A stretch of DNA of 64,000 nt from Rhodobacteraceae bacterium EL53 (lineage in GTDB: Bacteria; Pseudomonadota; Alphaproteobacteria; Rhodobacterales; Rhodobacteraceae), in the NCBI GenBank assembly GCA_900313015.1, contig OMPR01000013.1, forward strand, positions 278,725 through 342,724, read 5' to 3'. Positions 25,310-34,053 of this stretch are shown here, piece by piece. The notes under the pieces were generated by a model that saw only the letters and a program-made list of their open reading frames with translations, was not told where the DNA came from and ran no database searches. Both the position numbers and the translations under genes were made by a program. Position 1 is the first letter of the stretch. The number at the start of each line of letters is the position of its first letter.

Positions 25310-27274
25310 ATGAAAGTTTCAACGATTATCGAATATATCGACAACGGCCACATGGCCCTCCCGGAATTTCAGCGTGGATATGTCTGGGGACCAGAGCAGG
25401 TGCGTGGACTATTTCAATCACTCTACCGAGCTCATCCGGTCGGAAGTTTGCTGGTCTGGGCAACCGACGCATCATCTGCAGCGCACCGTGGAGACAACGA
25501 TCTGGCTCCAGGCGTTGTGAAGCTGCTTCTTGATGGTCAGCAGCGGATTACTTCCCTTTACGGTGTGATCCGAGGCGGCCCGCCAAAGTTCTTTGACGGC
25601 AACGCCAAAGCATTCACAAATTTGAGATTCCACTTGGAGAATGAAGAGTTCGAGTTCTTTCAGCCAATCAAAATGCGTGACGATCCACTTTGGATTGACG
25701 TTACTGAGTTGATGCAGAAAGGTAACTCTGGGGTTGGGGCCTTCATTGCAGAACTCAATAAGGACCCAGAAAACGCGCTCAAAATTGGTGAGTATGTCGG
25801 TCGGCTCAATCAACTTCTCGGTGTCCGAGATATTGATCTTCACATAGAAGAGGTCACTGGACCCGATAAGACGCTCGACGTTGTCGTGGACATCTTCAAC
25901 CGTGTAAATAGCGGTGGGACCAAGCTCTCCAAAGGCGACCTAGCACTGGCGAAGATCTGCGCAGATTGGCCCGAGGCACGTGACACGATGAAAGTCAGTG
26001 TCGCACGCTGGAAAGATGCAGGCTACGACTTCACACTCGATTGGTTGCTGAGGTCCGTGAACACCGTGCTCACAGGAGAAGCCAAGTTTCAGTATCTCCA
26101 CGAAAAGGAAGCGGAAGAAATAGCTTCCTCTCTTAAACGCTCGGTTCGGCACATTGACTCGATCTTGAACATGATCGCTGGGAGGCTCGGCCTTGATCAC
26201 GACCGAGTTTTTTTCGCTAAGTATGCAGTTCCCGTGCTTGTTAGGTATTTGGATTCTCATGGCGGAACGATCGATGAGAAAACCCGTGACAAGATGCTAT
26301 TCTGGTATGTTCAAAGCGGCATGTGGGGGCGCTTCTCTGGGTCGGTCGAAAGCACCATAGACAAAGATCTTGGTGTGCTCGAAGAGAGTGGTGGGGATCT
26401 GGATCAACTGATCAACCAATTGCGCCTCTCTCAAGGCGGGCTACGTGTTGAGCCTGGGCATTTTCATGGATGGAGCCTTGGCGCCAGGTTCTACCCGGTC
26501 TTATACATGCTGACACGTATGACAGAAGCTCGGGACTTAGGAAGCGGTCTGCCACTAAAGACAAGCCTTTTAGGCAAAATGAGCAGCCTTGAAGTGCATC
26601 ACATCTTTCCTCGTGCCAGGCTCTATGAAGAGGACTACAGCCGGGCGGAGGTCAATGCACTGGGCAATTTTTGCTTCCTGACGAAAGACACCAACCTAGC
26701 GATTAGTGCTAGCCGACCGGAAGAGTATTTCCCTAAGGTCGAAGCGGCACATCCAGGCGTATTGCGATCCCAATGGATCCCCGAAGATCCACACCTTTGG
26801 AAGATTGAGAGCTACCGGGATTTCCTTGAGGCAAGGAAAGAACTCTTAGCCGAAGCGACAAATGCCTGCCTCGCGTCCCTTCTGCATGAAGAGGTGCAGA
26901 TCCTGGATGGTGCTCGCCCAGCTCGCATAAGTCAGCAAGTTCTCCTTGGCGGAATCACCAGCGAGGAGGAGGCCCAAGAGCTGGAAACCTTGAATGCCTG
27001 GGTTGTCGAGCAGGGATATGCGGAAGGTCAACTCGCTTGGGATTTTGTCGACGCTGAAACTGGTGAGCAGCGAGCGATCTTAGATCTAGTTTGGGCGACG
27101 GGCGTTCAAGAAGAACTAAGTGAACCTGTTGCAGTTCTGCTCGACGAGACTGCAGAACTGATCTCGATGGCAAGCTCAGCTGGGATCAGGTGCTTTACCA
27201 CAACAGCAGCGTTCAGGGTCTACGTAGAAAAGCTAGGGATGACACCTGAACAAGATGGCTTAGCTGCAGAATAA
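25310..27274 (+). CDS. DUF262-DUF1524 (GmrSD/BrxU/SspE-like) nuclease
   Basis: 654 residues from ATG 25310; an ATG at 25163 would add 49 poorly conserved-looking residues. The DUF262 ParB-like domain shows ALPEFQRGYVWGPEQ (FQR at 20-22) and LLLDGQQRITSLYG (about 74-86), the nucleotide-hydrolysing motif of this family. The DUF1524 HNH-type nuclease is EVHHIFPRARL (H430, H431) with NALGNFCFLTKDTNLAISAS. About 110 residues follow after the nuclease. Known relatives cut modified phage DNA (GmrSD, BrxU) or act with phosphorothioation (SspE). The next gene starts 11 bases downstream, which is not usual for stand-alone GmrSD and suggests a two-gene unit. Confidence 0.88.
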   Translation: MKVSTIIEYIDNGHMALPEFQRGYVWGPEQVRGLFQSLYRAHPVGSLLVWATDASSAAHRGDNDLAPGVVKLLLDGQQRITSLYGVIRGGPPKFFDGNAKAFTNLRFHLENEEFEFFQPIKMRDDPLWIDVTELMQKGNSGVGAFIAELNKDPENALKIGEYVGRLNQLLGVRDIDLHIEEVTGPDKTLDVVVDIFNRVNSGGTKLSKGDLALAKICADWPEARDTMKVSVARWKDAGYDFTLDWLLRSVNTVLTGEAKFQYLHEKEAEEIASSLKRSVRHIDSILNMIAGRLGLDHDRVFFAKYAVPVLVRYLDSHGGTIDEKTRDKMLFWYVQSGMWGRFSGSVESTIDKDLGVLEESGGDLDQLINQLRLSQGGLRVEPGHFHGWSLGARFYPVLYMLTRMTEARDLGSGLPLKTSLLGKMSSLEVHHIFPRARLYEEDYSRAEVNALGNFCFLTKDTNLAISASRPEEYFPKVEAAHPGVLRSQWIPEDPHLWKIESYRDFLEARKELLAEATNACLASLLHEEVQILDGARPARISQQVLLGGITSEEEAQELETLNAWVVEQGYAEGQLAWDFVDAETGEQRAILDLVWATGVQEELSEPVAVLLDETAELISMASSAGIRCFTTTAAFRVYVEKLGMTPEQDGLAAE

Positions 27275-27285
27275 CAAAGATTAAC

Positions 27286-29322
27286 ATGACAAAACGCGCA
27301 CTGGCGGACCTTTGGTTCACCAACAAATTTGCACGACAATCTGCATTGTTTGAAACCGGTAGCATTCAAGATGCTTCCACAGACAATGCATTCGTATTGC
27401 GTTTGAATGCATTGGTTGCTGCCAGTGTGAGAAATGGCAAGCTACAGCCACCTGGTGACTTGGCTGCAGCCATACTCACCGGCGGCAAACTGAACGAGCA
27501 CGCTGAGCTGGTCGTGTTCGGTCACTGGCTGTTCGCCGACAACATGCCCGGGTTGCCATCAAAAGGCGGCCGACAAGTAGATCGACCTCTGGTGTTGAAA
27601 ACTGTCGCCGCAGCAATGGCTGAGTTGCGCGCTCGACCCGACCTGGCAGAGGATGAAAGTGGTATAGTCGTCAGCTCCGCACCAACCACCAAGAACGACC
27701 TCGCCCGAAGGTGGAAGGGGCTGTTTCAAGAACCTGCTCAACCAAAGCAGTTCGACGCCAGGCTGAAGTCGATGCGGCGCATCTTGCCTGCATATTTAAA
27801 CTATCTCCAATCCGGCAAAATGGAAGATGCCGGAAAGCTGATCAAGAGTTCGCCTCAGATAAAGAAGATTCTAGACGCGATAACGCGATCGAGTGCGAAA
27901 ACGAAAACAGGCGCCGCAATACCAAAGGTGTCTGTGATAGCTGGAGACACTTCGTCCATATCTGCGCCAACAACACCCGTGCCGGACTTTCTGGCATCCT
28001 TCGAGATTGAGCTGGGCTATTCTTCAACAAACCAAGAAGCCGAGTATCGCAATGCACCGGCTGGTTCCTATGCAACATCTACTTTGCGATACCAGCCGAC
28101 ACGTGTCGCCTCTACATCTAAGACGGGGAACGTCCGGAACGATATTGAAGGCCGGGCGGTGCTGGAGCCAGAATTAGCGATCCGCGACAAGTTCAAAGTC
28201 AAGGCGCTGATCGACAGGATGGCGATACTGGTCAACGTAAATGACATAACGTCGTGGACGAAGATCAAGAATGCAATCGACCGGGAGGTTGGTGCTGTCA
28301 ATTTTGTGCATGACCTGACCATTCCCAGGGTCGAAGGCAAACCTGACTGGCGAGACCAAATTCCCAATCTAGATTTGAGCAAAAAGACCGAGCTGCATTT
28401 TGCCATCATGATCCAGGAGCCGAATCCCAAAATACTGGCCGAGATTCTGGATTTGATTGACCACAATTTCGGCATAGACGGCGAGATCACCCCGTTCCTG
28501 CTTGAGATGTCCGTCGACTTCTATCCGCGTGATCCAGGATCACCGGAAGAGGCAATCTTGCTACGCGAACAGATGGTCGGTCTGTTGCAACGCCACCATT
28601 GCGCATCTCATGATCAACTCATCTGCGATAACCCGGACACCCCAGCGAATGCAGATGCGCGCCAGGTTTATGGAAAGAAAAGCAAACAGCGATACCTATT
28701 CTCTCGCAAAAGGGGCGACAGGATCAGCTCGGACGCTCAGATCAAGAAAGACGTGGTGCGCAAGCGCATTCTGGACGCCAACCCGGGCAATGATCTCTAT
28801 CTGGATGCTACGGTCTACAAAGGCATCAAACTCTCGCCGTTTCTTATCAGCATCCAAAACAAGATTGCTGACCGAAGAAACCAAACCGAGAAAACAATGA
28901 AGGTCCTTGCCGACGAGGAACGCCGGGCGCGCATTGAAGTGACAATCACCGGAAGCGAGCAGCTCCAGGGTCTTGGCTTTGCCACGATTAACGATCTCGC
29001 AGGACTGTCATTCAGAAAGATATGGAAATCGCTGCTCCATTTCAGACTGGGAACGCTTAATCCGCAGCAGCATCTTTTTGACGAGGCAATCCAGCAGATG
29101 AAGACACGCGGCATCTACGGGATGGAGCTGAAAGAACGGGCGCGCCACCAGGAGGAACGAAAGCAGGTGCGCCTTGCCACTGGCAAGACGCCGCGAAGCA
29201 AGGACAGAGAAGGTTTGGGGCTCGTAGATTGGCCGGAGATGAACTCGGTCGTTGGCCACGCGCTGGATGGGCTTGAAAACCGCTGGAGCGGCTTCTCGTT
29301 GACTGGGAATGGGAAGAACTGA
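27286..29322 (+). CDS. Large protein of unknown function, coupled to the DUF262 nuclease
   Basis: 678 residues; I do not recognise the family. No signal peptide or membrane helix. The first 130 residues are helical. Residues about 230-270 are Ser/Thr/Tyr-rich (ELGYSSTNQEAEYRN). A middle domain of alternating strands and helices runs about 300-430 (LIDRMAILVNVNDITSW, ELHFAIMIQEPNPKILAEIL, TPFLLEMSVDFYPRD). The C-terminal third is basic and coiled (DRRNQTEKTMKVLADEERRA). The strand pair around IDRMAILVNV and LEMSVDFYPRD loosely recalls replication-initiator folds, but I see no HUH motif or catalytic tyrosine that I trust. Being 11 bases behind the nuclease gene, it could be a specificity or regulatory partner. 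Confidence 0.7.
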   Translation: MTKRALADLWFTNKFARQSALFETGSIQDASTDNAFVLRLNALVAASVRNGKLQPPGDLAAAILTGGKLNEHAELVVFGHWLFADNMPGLPSKGGRQVDRPLVLKTVAAAMAELRARPDLAEDESGIVVSSAPTTKNDLARRWKGLFQEPAQPKQFDARLKSMRRILPAYLNYLQSGKMEDAGKLIKSSPQIKKILDAITRSSAKTKTGAAIPKVSVIAGDTSSISAPTTPVPDFLASFEIELGYSSTNQEAEYRNAPAGSYATSTLRYQPTRVASTSKTGNVRNDIEGRAVLEPELAIRDKFKVKALIDRMAILVNVNDITSWTKIKNAIDREVGAVNFVHDLTIPRVEGKPDWRDQIPNLDLSKKTELHFAIMIQEPNPKILAEILDLIDHNFGIDGEITPFLLEMSVDFYPRDPGSPEEAILLREQMVGLLQRHHCASHDQLICDNPDTPANADARQVYGKKSKQRYLFSRKRGDRISSDAQIKKDVVRKRILDANPGNDLYLDATVYKGIKLSPFLISIQNKIADRRNQTEKTMKVLADEERRARIEVTITGSEQLQGLGFATINDLAGLSFRKIWKSLLHFRLGTLNPQQHLFDEAIQQMKTRGIYGMELKERARHQEERKQVRLATGKTPRSKDREGLGLVDWPEMNSVVGHALDGLENRWSGFSLTGNGKN

Positions 29323-29962
29323 GAAAGCAGAGGCACATGGTCTGGATAAGCCCCTCCACCGGCTGATGTGCCCTCGCTGTGCTCGGTCGCCGCGCTGCCG
29401 GAACATTTTCCTCTGCTTCTTCTCTTCCTGATCTCTGTGTGAGTAGGTTGAGCATGGGTAAGCACAAGGGGTGTAAGGGGTGGTATAGAAGTATATGTGT
29501 TCCACAGTTATTAGCGCGGCAGCAATCTCTCGATTGGCTTGGTGGGACTGAAATGCCACATAAGTCAGCGTTTACTGATGCCCCAAGCACCAGGTCGGTC
29601 GCACCAACGGCGCCTCCTACATTCAAGTTTCCGATAAATGGGCGTCACTTTGACCCAAAACGGAGCTAATCGATTTCACGTCCTGCGGTCCAGATCGATA
29701 CCAAAGCTCCATTTCAATCCGGTGACAGCCCCACTTCCATTTTTGCCCTGAAACGGGAGTGGCCATTATCATGCAGCCGACTATTGCATCACCTCACCAG
29801 AACCGGTGGGACCACTGGGACCAGGTTGAAACCGGTGAGCGCCTTCAGCCCGGAGGGTCCTGCTAGTCCGAATGGGCGTGGGGTGTTGCGGAGCAAAGAG
29901 GCAGACCGAGACCGAGAGGAGTCACTAGGCTGGCTGGGGCGCTCACTGGCGGTTCCGGACGG
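29323..29962. other. Non-coding stretch in the island
   Basis: 640 bases between the 678-aa gene and the next convergent gene. Several short frames exist on both strands but none has a good start, codon use or recognisable product. No repeat or structured RNA stood out. Confidence 0.5.
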
Positions 29963-30448
29963 TCAGAATGAACCCCGGGCAGCGCAAAAGATCAAGCACG
30001 CTCCAGGGGCGCTCTCAGCGGCTCTGACGCTATCGTTTTTGGGGTGACTCCAACCATCCAAATGATCCAAAATTTGATCCAAATCGACCATGGTGGAAAT
30101 GCGGAAACGGATCAGGTCTGCGTGCTTCAGTTCAGGCATTGCCCTTAGTGCTGAATGGCGCCCATATAGTGGCTCGCCGTTTTTGCTTATTGTAGAATAC
30201 AGCTTTGACGCCAGCGACAATTTGAAGTTCACGCCAGGCTTCAAGATCAAGTTTGAGACGTATCTGCGCGCAACCCACAGGTTCGCCGGTGTGTCCGGTC
30301 CCTTTTCAAACATCACTGCCACCACATCACCAGAAGAGTGCCGAAGCAGGTATCTTGCAGCAAGCTTTCCTTGGTGGCCGGCAGGATGCTTTGTGGCGCG
30401 TTCATCAAGCTGCGCGAGGCAGCGCAATTTCAATTTCTCTCGATTCAT
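29963..30448 (-). CDS. Conserved-looking hypothetical protein
   Basis: 161 residues from ATG 30448 (NREKLKLRCLAQLDERATKH); an upstream ATG at 30484 would add 12 residues. The body has a mixed pattern: KLAARYLLRHSSGDVVAVMF, then LWVARRYVSNLIL and ELKHADLIRFRISTMVDLDQ, which looks like a folded alpha/beta domain of about 125 residues. The final 25 residues are low in hydrophobic pattern and may be an extension. There are no known motifs. Its length and composition fit the small genes with restriction or regulatory roles seen in islands, but I assign no function. Confidence 0.6.
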   Translation of the reverse strand: MNREKLKLRCLAQLDERATKHPAGHQGKLAARYLLRHSSGDVVAVMFEKGPDTPANLWVARRYVSNLILKPGVNFKLSLASKLYSTISKNGEPLYGRHSALRAMPELKHADLIRFRISTMVDLDQILDHLDGWSHPKNDSVRAAESAPGACLIFCAARGSF

Positions 30449-30589
30449 GTGGTAGCTGCCTTCTCGGCCAGCGCCAGCGACCACTGGCAGATCAGCCGCA
30501 CCCCACTACGCATGATAATCAGTGACATCAAGCATGTGCAACATTCTGGGCGAACGGCGAGGCGGGCACAACTCAGAGGAGGTTTCAAT

Positions 30590-30772
30590 TCACCGGACGC
30601 GGCGGCGCCAGAATGCATCCCCATCGCATCTGTTGGGGATTTCTAGGACATCGACTTCTTCCCACATTTGCCCATCTACCGATCCCGGGGTATCGAGCCA
30701 TTCCTCTCCCTGGATCAGAACATTCCGAACTGCGGCTGAGTCTGCGTGCGTTGAAGCAGGTGAGGCTAACAT
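30590..30772 (-). CDS. Possible small island protein
   Basis: A 60-codon frame, best read from an internal GTG: VRNVLIQGEEWLDTPGSVDG, then QMWEEVDVLEIPNRCDGDAF. The acidic, Trp-rich segment looks like protein rather than noise, and the EEWLD-coding DNA string GAGGAATGGCTCGA recurs at about 33390 and 34020 in the same element. Its real start is unclear and it may be a decayed gene. The surrounding 410-base gap (30449-30860) holds nothing else that I can support. Confidence 0.3.
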   Translation of the reverse strand: MLASPASTHADSAAVRNVLIQGEEWLDTPGSVDGQMWEEVDVLEIPNRCDGDAFWRRRVR

Positions 30773-30860
30773 TGATTGGGTGGCTATCCAGCTACGTGTT
30801 TATTCCAGGGCAAGACGAGGTGCTCGTAACGGCAGAGATCGTCATTGCAAATATGCGGGT

Positions 30861-31838
30861 TCAAGCGTCTTGCGGCACCGGCAGCAGCAACAGTGGTTCG
30901 TCGGTTTCCTGTTCAGACTGTTCAATGTAATCTCGACCATGAATGTCACTCATTATCATGGATTCTAGTATTTGCGGTCGGCCAGCCAGTCGAATACGCA
31001 ATTCCGAGGCATCGCTAGAAATGGCTTGCGCTTGATCCGTTTTATCCGCCAGGCGTGTTTCAAGAACATCTTGAGGGATCAGCCAAGTTAGCTGTTCAAT
31101 CTTGCGGTTCTGCCGCGTTGCCCGTTTCTGCGCAGCCTCTTTCAGATCGAGATAAAGCAGTGCCTTGAACTGCGCGCCTGCACAGATTGAAAGGGCAGAC
31201 ATGAGTATTCTAAGCTGGTCGGCGTCGATGATCACGTTACCAACCATTCTGTGGGCGCCATCTGCAAACTGGTTGAAACTGTAGTCGAGTTTTTCCTCCA
31301 CATTGCCCAGCACCTGTTCGCGGTCCCGCCGATGCGCGCTTTCATCAAGCCGCTCCAGATGGGTTTGCAGATCAACAAGAGTTTCGTGCACGCGCATTTC
31401 CCTCCATTTCGCAGGCATCGCGTCCACTTTGCTTTCGACTCTCTGGACTGTCTCATCTAGCTGTTTGATCCGATTGAGGATGATCGCGGTGCTTGCCATT
31501 GTCACGCCGATGCCAACAACAGAGGTTGCAAGGGTGGCCAGCTGCAGCGTGTGCATGCCACCCACGAGGCTCTCCAGATTTGCCAGCTTCGATTTGATCT
31601 GCTCATTTTGAACGGCGGTGAAGATCGACGCAACTCCACCGATCGGATTCGCCGCATTGCCTAGCATGTTGACTCCTTGCGAAGCGGCTTGGTTCAAAAG
31701 GCCAGTTTCCTGAAGGTGAGCGACGATGCGACCGGTATTTACGTCTTTCAGTATGGCCCCGTGGCGCACCAACTGACCGGCCGCCCACCCAGGTATGTTT
31801 TCCGCGGCAATTTGAAAAGGTAAGAGAGGTGATGTCAT
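30861..31838 (-). CDS. Putative membrane protein with helical hairpin and coiled coil
   Basis: 325 residues; no known family recognised. There is no signal peptide. Residues about 50-75 are Gly/Ala-rich, then NEQIKSKLANLESLVGGMHT leads into a hydrophobic segment (LQLATLATSVVGIGVTMASTAIIL) at about 97-120. A long predicted coiled coil follows (NRIKQLDETVQRVESKVDAM), then a helical C-terminal half with many Gln, Asp and Lys. A hydrophobic hairpin framed by long amphipathic helices is a layout shared with alpha pore-forming proteins, so a membrane-acting effector is possible (inference). Its ATG overlaps the stop of the upstream gene by 4 bases, implying coupled translation. Confidence 0.7.
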   Translation of the reverse strand: MTSPLLPFQIAAENIPGWAAGQLVRHGAILKDVNTGRIVAHLQETGLLNQAASQGVNMLGNAANPIGGVASIFTAVQNEQIKSKLANLESLVGGMHTLQLATLATSVVGIGVTMASTAIILNRIKQLDETVQRVESKVDAMPAKWREMRVHETLVDLQTHLERLDESAHRRDREQVLGNVEEKLDYSFNQFADGAHRMVGNVIIDADQLRILMSALSICAGAQFKALLYLDLKEAAQKRATRQNRKIEQLTWLIPQDVLETRLADKTDQAQAISSDASELRIRLAGRPQILESMIMSDIHGRDYIEQSEQETDEPLLLLPVPQDA

Positions 31839-32503
31839 TCCAGATGCTCCAGCCGTGTGTTTGCTATCAGGTCAATATCAGCCAGTAGTCTACGGCACAG
31901 AGCCGGGGCCTCCAGATCAACTGGATCCCCAACCGCCTTGTTGTAGATTTCCGCTCTGACCTGTTCACGATAGCCGTCGGTTATCCAGCTTGAGACATAT
32001 CTTCGGGTCTTTTCCCCACCGACCCCTGCAATCGTGGCACCACCGACCACAACAGCCAGGATTGGAAGGCTGACAACAGATGTCGAGAACACCAAAAACG
32101 AAGTGGTGGAAACCGTTGCAATACTGGCAACAAATGGCAGCACTGCCAATGGTGCAAGGGTAGCAGCAGTTGCAGCTCCAGCACCGGCGATTTCGCCCCA
32201 TGTCCACGAATGATCCGTTGCATCATTGCCTAAAGAGCGTTCGGAAATCTGCGCTGACTCCTCAATTTCGTGCTTGAGTTCAGTCATCACTTCAACCAAC
32301 CAGGATTCGACCACTGGCGCGATCTCTCGGTCGTGAAAGCTGGACCGCCATATAGAATCCCAAGCAGACATATCATCAATCAACGCATCGGTTTTTTGAG
32401 TTATTGAAGGTATCCTTTCCTTGATTGCTGAAACCAGTTCAAGGCGTTCGGAATTGCGCCAATCGAGAATTTCGGCACGGTCAAGTTCGGATTTCGGGTT
32501 CAA
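31835..32503 (-). CDS. Putative membrane protein, partner of the 325-aa gene
   Basis: 222 residues. The N-terminal 85 residues are helical and acidic (DALIDDMSAWDSIWRSSFHD, VEVMTELKHEIEESAQIS). A long hydrophobic Ala/Gly/Val region covers about 100-165 (AGAGAATAATLAPLAVLPFV, SLPILAVVVGGATIAGVGG), enough for two membrane helices. The C-terminal tail is short and charged, ending RLLADIDLIANTRLEHLE. The arrangement recalls the membrane-inserting part of YcjF/DUF697-like and dynamin-associated proteins, but there is no GTPase motif. It overlaps the 325-aa gene downstream and lies 2 bases after a truncated frame upstream. Function unknown. Confidence 0.7.
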   Translation of the reverse strand: MNPKSELDRAEILDWRNSERLELVSAIKERIPSITQKTDALIDDMSAWDSIWRSSFHDREIAPVVESWLVEVMTELKHEIEESAQISERSLGNDATDHSWTWGEIAGAGAATAATLAPLAVLPFVASIATVSTTSFLVFSTSVVSLPILAVVVGGATIAGVGGEKTRRYVSSWITDGYREQVRAEIYNKAVGDPVDLEAPALCRRLLADIDLIANTRLEHLE

Positions 32504-32505
32504 TT

Positions 32506-32665
32506 TTATTTCTCTTTTTCGCCGTAAATGATCGGTCGGTCAAAACTTCTTGCTAAGATGGAGTAGTCGGGGAGGCAAATCAACCGCCACCCTTCGACAG
32601 CCTCAATGGCATCCCAACCTTGGTTTTCCGGGGTGCCTATTGAAATAGCGGGATGATTGTCGGGA
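32506..32665 (-). pseudogene. C-terminal remnant of a gene upstream of the membrane pair
   Basis: A frame of about 53 codons with no start reads ISIGTPENQGWDAIEAVEGW then RLICLPDYSILARSFDRPII and ends YGEKEK. Composition and continuity look like genuine protein sequence. The stop sits 2 bases before the ATG of the 222-aa gene, so the original operon had a third, upstream gene that is now cut away. Further upstream the sequence is closed in all frames I read. Confidence 0.45.
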
Positions 32666-33176
32666 TGATGTTATTTCCTATCCGATCCCCTCTTGGGTTC
32701 CGCAAAGACGGGTGTGGAGTGTGATTTCCTTGGGGGTCGCGTTGGCGCAATGCGCACCCCACTAACCAAGACAACGGACAGGAGGCCAGGCTCGCCTGGT
32801 TAAGGACGGCTGGATCGGTGCGGCTGGACAGAAAGGCTCCGCTGGACGATTTCCAAGTTGGGATCAGTCTGCCCACAGAGCGTTATCCAGCCGACACTGC
32901 ATTGTAGATACCGCACAACGCCAGAGGCGCTCTGAGCTCGTCATTGAGCACTGTTAGACTCCCGAGATGACCCACACAAGCATGCGGCTACTGCTAACAC
33001 TGGCCCTGTGCGCACCGGGGCCCGCCTGTCGTTTCGTCCAAGGCCTGAGGAATATCGCCATGCGCTGTTTAAGGAGTTCATTGCGGCATTGAGCACCTAC
33101 CCGATTTATCAGCCAGACAACCTTTAACTCGCGCTTCGGTTTCAATAACCCTTGTTTTACTGAGGGTATCGCCCAG
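32666..33176. other. Non-coding stretch of the island
   Basis: About 500 bases without a supportable gene. Short minus-strand frames here lack starts or sensible composition. It lies just left of the iteron-like repeats. Confidence 0.45.
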
Positions 33177-33328
33177 AAAGGTTTACATAGTCTCTGATTT
33201 TCTGTTTTTCGGGTCAGATCTGTCAACTTAATGTAAACTTAGGGTAAACCTTTTCGGCCATTTGGGGCCGTTTTCTGGTCCAAAAGGTTTACATAGATCT
33301 CGTTCTGGACCGGCCTATGTAAACCTTT
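33177..33328. repeat. Iteron-like cluster of AAAGGTTTACATAG repeats
   Basis: AAAGGTTTACATAG occurs at 33177-33190 and 33283-33296 and inverted at 33315-33328, with related half-sites ATGTAAACTTA (33231) and GGGTAAACCTTT (33242-33253). The AT-rich repeats, in direct and inverted order, look like binding sites for a replication initiator or an excision/integration protein of the element. Two more half-sites lie at 33964-33984. Confidence 0.65.
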
Positions 33329-33425
33329 GTCAACCTTGCGCAACCTTTACAGAGCCCAAATGGGATCCGGCAATGAGCCGAACCCTAGCCATTCCTCTTT
33401 CTCAACCCATTGTGCGAATGGCATG

Positions 33426-33498
33426 CTAACGCCGGAGTTGGCATATGCGCTGTAACAGGCGCACAAGGCGCAAGGTTGGTTCAGGATTAGTCTCCTCG
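33426..33498 (-). pseudogene. Truncated second copy of the 46-aa island gene
   Basis: The minus strand reads NPEPTLRLVRLLQRICQLRR and stops at 33426. This matches the end of the 46-aa gene at 34054-34194 (APEPTLRLAQLLQRICERRR). The upstream part is replaced by the end of the IS21-like remnant. The flanking DNA (a TATGTAAAC site and a GGGATCCGGC string) is also shared, so the whole module was duplicated. Confidence 0.6.
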
Positions 33499-33936
33499 CT
33501 GTGAACCGTCATGCAAAATTGACCCATTTAGGTGGGTTATGATCGTTTAAAATTGACCCACATGTTACCCGGCAGTCGCTGCTTGCAGCGATGAGAGGGA
33601 GTTTTGTTAACGTCCGCACGTATTGGTGCGGAGAATGAGCAGGTGTTATCGATGGAAAGTGCAGCGAAGATCCGACGCATGGTTTTACGCGACGGACGGA
33701 GTATACGGTCAGTGTTCCGGGAGACTGGGTTGTCCCGGAACACGATCAGAAAGTATCTGAAGGACAGTTCTCCTCCGAGCTACCATCGTCAGGTTGATCC
33801 GGTTCGGCATAAATTGTGTGATTATGAAGAACGGCTTCAAAACCTGTTCGAGCAGGATCTGAAGCGGACCGGGTTGGGGTCAGGTGATGCGTTTAAACGT
33901 CGAAGGCGGAAATCGGGTGGTTTCGACCCCTTCTGA
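33499..33936 (+). mobile_element. IS21-family remnant
   Basis: The left end has TGTGAACCGTCATGCAAAATTGACCC split across two similar blocks: ATGCAAAATTGACCCAT and TTTAAAATTGACCCACATG, the multiple terminal repeats typical of IS21 elements. It is followed by the start of istA only. No istB and no right terminal repeat are present, so the element is a fragment. Confidence 0.65.
33643..33936 (+). pseudogene. istA: IstA-like transposase, N-terminal fragment
   Basis: About 80 recognisable residues from a GTG at 33643: MESAAKIRRMVLRDGRSIRS, then TGLSRNTIRKYLKDSSPPSY, the helix-turn-helix that opens IS21 IstA proteins (normally about 350-500 residues). After EQDLKR the sequence turns into an unrelated Lys/Arg-rich tail and stops. 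The DDE catalytic core is missing, so it cannot transpose. Confidence 0.75.
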
Positions 33937-34053
33937 GCACGGAAATATTTCCGACAATTTCACTTATGTAAACCCTATGTAAACATCATCAAGGGATCCG
34001 GCGAGGCGTGCCTGTCGAGCCATTCCTCGCCGTGGGTTCAATCAGGAATTGGC

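Noticed and set aside
29784-30047. 87-codon plus-strand frame in the island gap
   Set aside because: Low-complexity composition and antisense overlap with the better minus-strand gene at 29963-30448.
32637-32876. 79-codon minus-strand frame upstream of the membrane pair
   Set aside because: No coding character; the C-terminal remnant in another frame (32506-32665) is the more convincing reading.
33177-33328. CRISPR array
   Set aside because: Repeats are short, occur in both orientations with irregular spacing, and there are no cas genes in the window.
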